Shown piece after piece: positions 40,279 through 41,002 of a stretch of 41,002 nt of DNA. The notes below the pieces were generated by a model. That model did no database searches. It had not been told where the DNA came from and saw nothing but the letters and a program-made list of their open reading frames with translations. Source of the DNA: Bacillota bacterium (GTDB lineage: Bacteria; Bacillota; Clostridia; Peptostreptococcales; Anaerovoracaceae); assembly GCA_030536355.1 (NCBI GenBank), contig JAUNQD010000016.1, positions 1-41,002 of the forward strand, written 5' to 3'. How positions within the stretch are numbered: position 1 is the stretch's first letter; each line of letters begins with the position of its first letter. A program made the position numbers and the translations under genes.

Positions 40279-40946
40279 TGATTGAAATTTCTAGAATTAT
40301 TGATGTACTTAATTACACATATAACTTAAAAGCAGTTATCTTTGATTTAGATGATACACTTTTTGATGAAAAGGAGTATGTTAAAAGCGGATATAATGCA
40401 GTGGCAAAGGAATTAACCCAAGTGGACAACTGCAAAGATAAACTGTTACAAGCATTTAAAAAAGGAAAGCCAGCGATAGACACAGTTTTATATGAAGAAG
40501 AAATTTTTGAGGCTAAATTAAAGGAGCGTTGTTTAAGAATATATCGAGAACATATGCCAACTATTCATCTTAGTAATGAAACAGTTAGAACTTTAGAAGT
40601 ACTAAGTGGGTCTGATATAAAGCTAGGCCTTATAACAGATGGTCGACCAGAAGGACAACGAGCTAAAATTAAATCTCTTCAGTTAGAAAATTTTTTTTCA
40701 AAAGAACACATTGTTATAACTGATGAGCTTGGGGGCATTAACTTTAGAAAACCCAATCCTAGAGCCTTTTGTCTTCTTCAAGAAAAATTTAATGTTCAAT
40801 TTAATGAAATGGTATATGTTGCAGACAATATAGAGAAGGACTTCATTGCGCCGAATAAACTAGGAATGAAAAGTATTTGGTATAAAAATAAAAACGGATT
40901 GTATTATAAAAAAAGTTTTATGGATAATTATAATAAGTGGTGTTAA
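40278..40946 (+). CDS. HAD-family hydrolase
   Basis: 222 residues of the HAD superfamily: DxD motif in AVIFDLDDTLFDEKEY (about residue 20), motif II in LGLITDGRPEGQRAK, Lys in FRKPNPRAFCLL and motif IV in YVADNIEKDFIAPNKLG. Subfamily IA (phosphoglycolate-phosphatase-like) cap. It probably dephosphorylates a sugar or polyol phosphate needed by the locus, or the product of the coupled ATP-grasp enzyme; such pairs recur in capsule clusters. The first 17 residues before the core are a short extension of unclear role. Confidence 0.85.
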   Translation: MIEISRIIDVLNYTYNLKAVIFDLDDTLFDEKEYVKSGYNAVAKELTQVDNCKDKLLQAFKKGKPAIDTVLYEEEIFEAKLKERCLRIYREHMPTIHLSNETVRTLEVLSGSDIKLGLITDGRPEGQRAKIKSLQLENFFSKEHIVITDELGGINFRKPNPRAFCLLQEKFNVQFNEMVYVADNIEKDFIAPNKLGMKSIWYKNKNGLYYKKSFMDNYNKWC

Positions 40947-40948
40947 GT

Positions 40949-41002
40949 ATGAGAATTCTTTATGTAACTACAATATCTGACACGATGGGTTTTTTCGAAG
41001 CC
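40949..41002 (+). CDS. Start of a GT4-type glycosyltransferase (partial)
   Basis: Eighteen codons (MRILYVTTISDTMGFFEA) reach the window edge. The opening MRILYVTTIS is typical of GT4 transferases of the EpsD/PglA kind, which begin with the first Rossmann strand of a GT-B fold. It starts two bases after the HAD stop, so it belongs to the same transcript. Confidence 0.6.
   Translation, partial: MRILYVTTISDTMGFFEA

Overview
The window looks like a chromosomal segment of an anaerobic low-GC Firmicute of class Clostridia. Evidence: the sporulation genes spoVS and spoIIM, the Bacillus/Clostridium-type neighbourhoods nudix-spoIIM-xerD, rplS-ylqF-rnhB and valS-folC, clostridial one-carbon genes (fhs, folD), an ornithine/alanine racemase-family gene, and AGGAGG-type ribosome binding sites. 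The exact family (perhaps a Eubacteriales family XIII relative) is a guess. No rRNA, tRNA, CRISPR array or insertion sequence is visible.

Layout. 1-56: tail of an unidentified gene. 75-2396: operon of an orphan EIIC_2 membrane protein, an FmdE-family protein and a DUF3842 protein. 2581-3546: one PD-(D/E)XK nuclease-like gene with its own promoter and terminator, flanked by two direct copies of a palindromic intergenic repeat. 3720-6109, minus strand: a YprB-like exonuclease followed by proA. 6164-6250, minus: a candidate small RNA with its own promoter and terminator. 6414-8965: spoVS, proB, proC and a Nudix hydrolase. 8962-10565: spoIIM (minus) and xerD. 10604-12671: rplS with a structured leader, rbgA/ylqF and rnhB. 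12743-16713: fhs, folD and the racemase. 16714-17085: a third copy of the repeat and an apparently structured RNA region. 17086-23825: a LarC-like N-terminal protein, SseB-like, valS, folC, a diacylglycerol-kinase-like lipid kinase and a GNAT acetyltransferase. 23848-25052: an internally shortened Bro-N/DinD-like gene and a tandem OB-fold SSB-like gene whose start abuts a terminator-like hairpin.

25143 to the right edge is one long, clearly more AT-rich surface-polysaccharide locus, all on the plus strand: flippase, polymerase, TarI and TarJ (CDP-ribitol supply), a GT2 transferase, two CDP-polyol phosphotransferases, a PglF/WbpM-type 4,6-dehydratase, a Wzz-like protein fused to a dead kinase-like domain, a PglE-type aminotransferase, a PglC-type initiating sugar transferase, a Core-2/I-branching-like transferase, an ATP-grasp/HAD pair and the start of a GT4 transferase. 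Together they predict a Wzx/Wzy-assembled glycan begun on an amino-dideoxysugar and carrying polyol phosphate, so possibly a polymer with both positive and negative charges.

The observations most worth checking are the small RNA at 6164-6250, the structured RNA region at 16891-17051, the palindromic repeat family around the nuclease gene, a FolD lacking the cyclohydrolase Lys and Gln, two genes with -10 boxes only 6-8 bases before the start codon and no Shine-Dalgarno, and the terminator/ribosome-site hairpin at the SSB-like gene.
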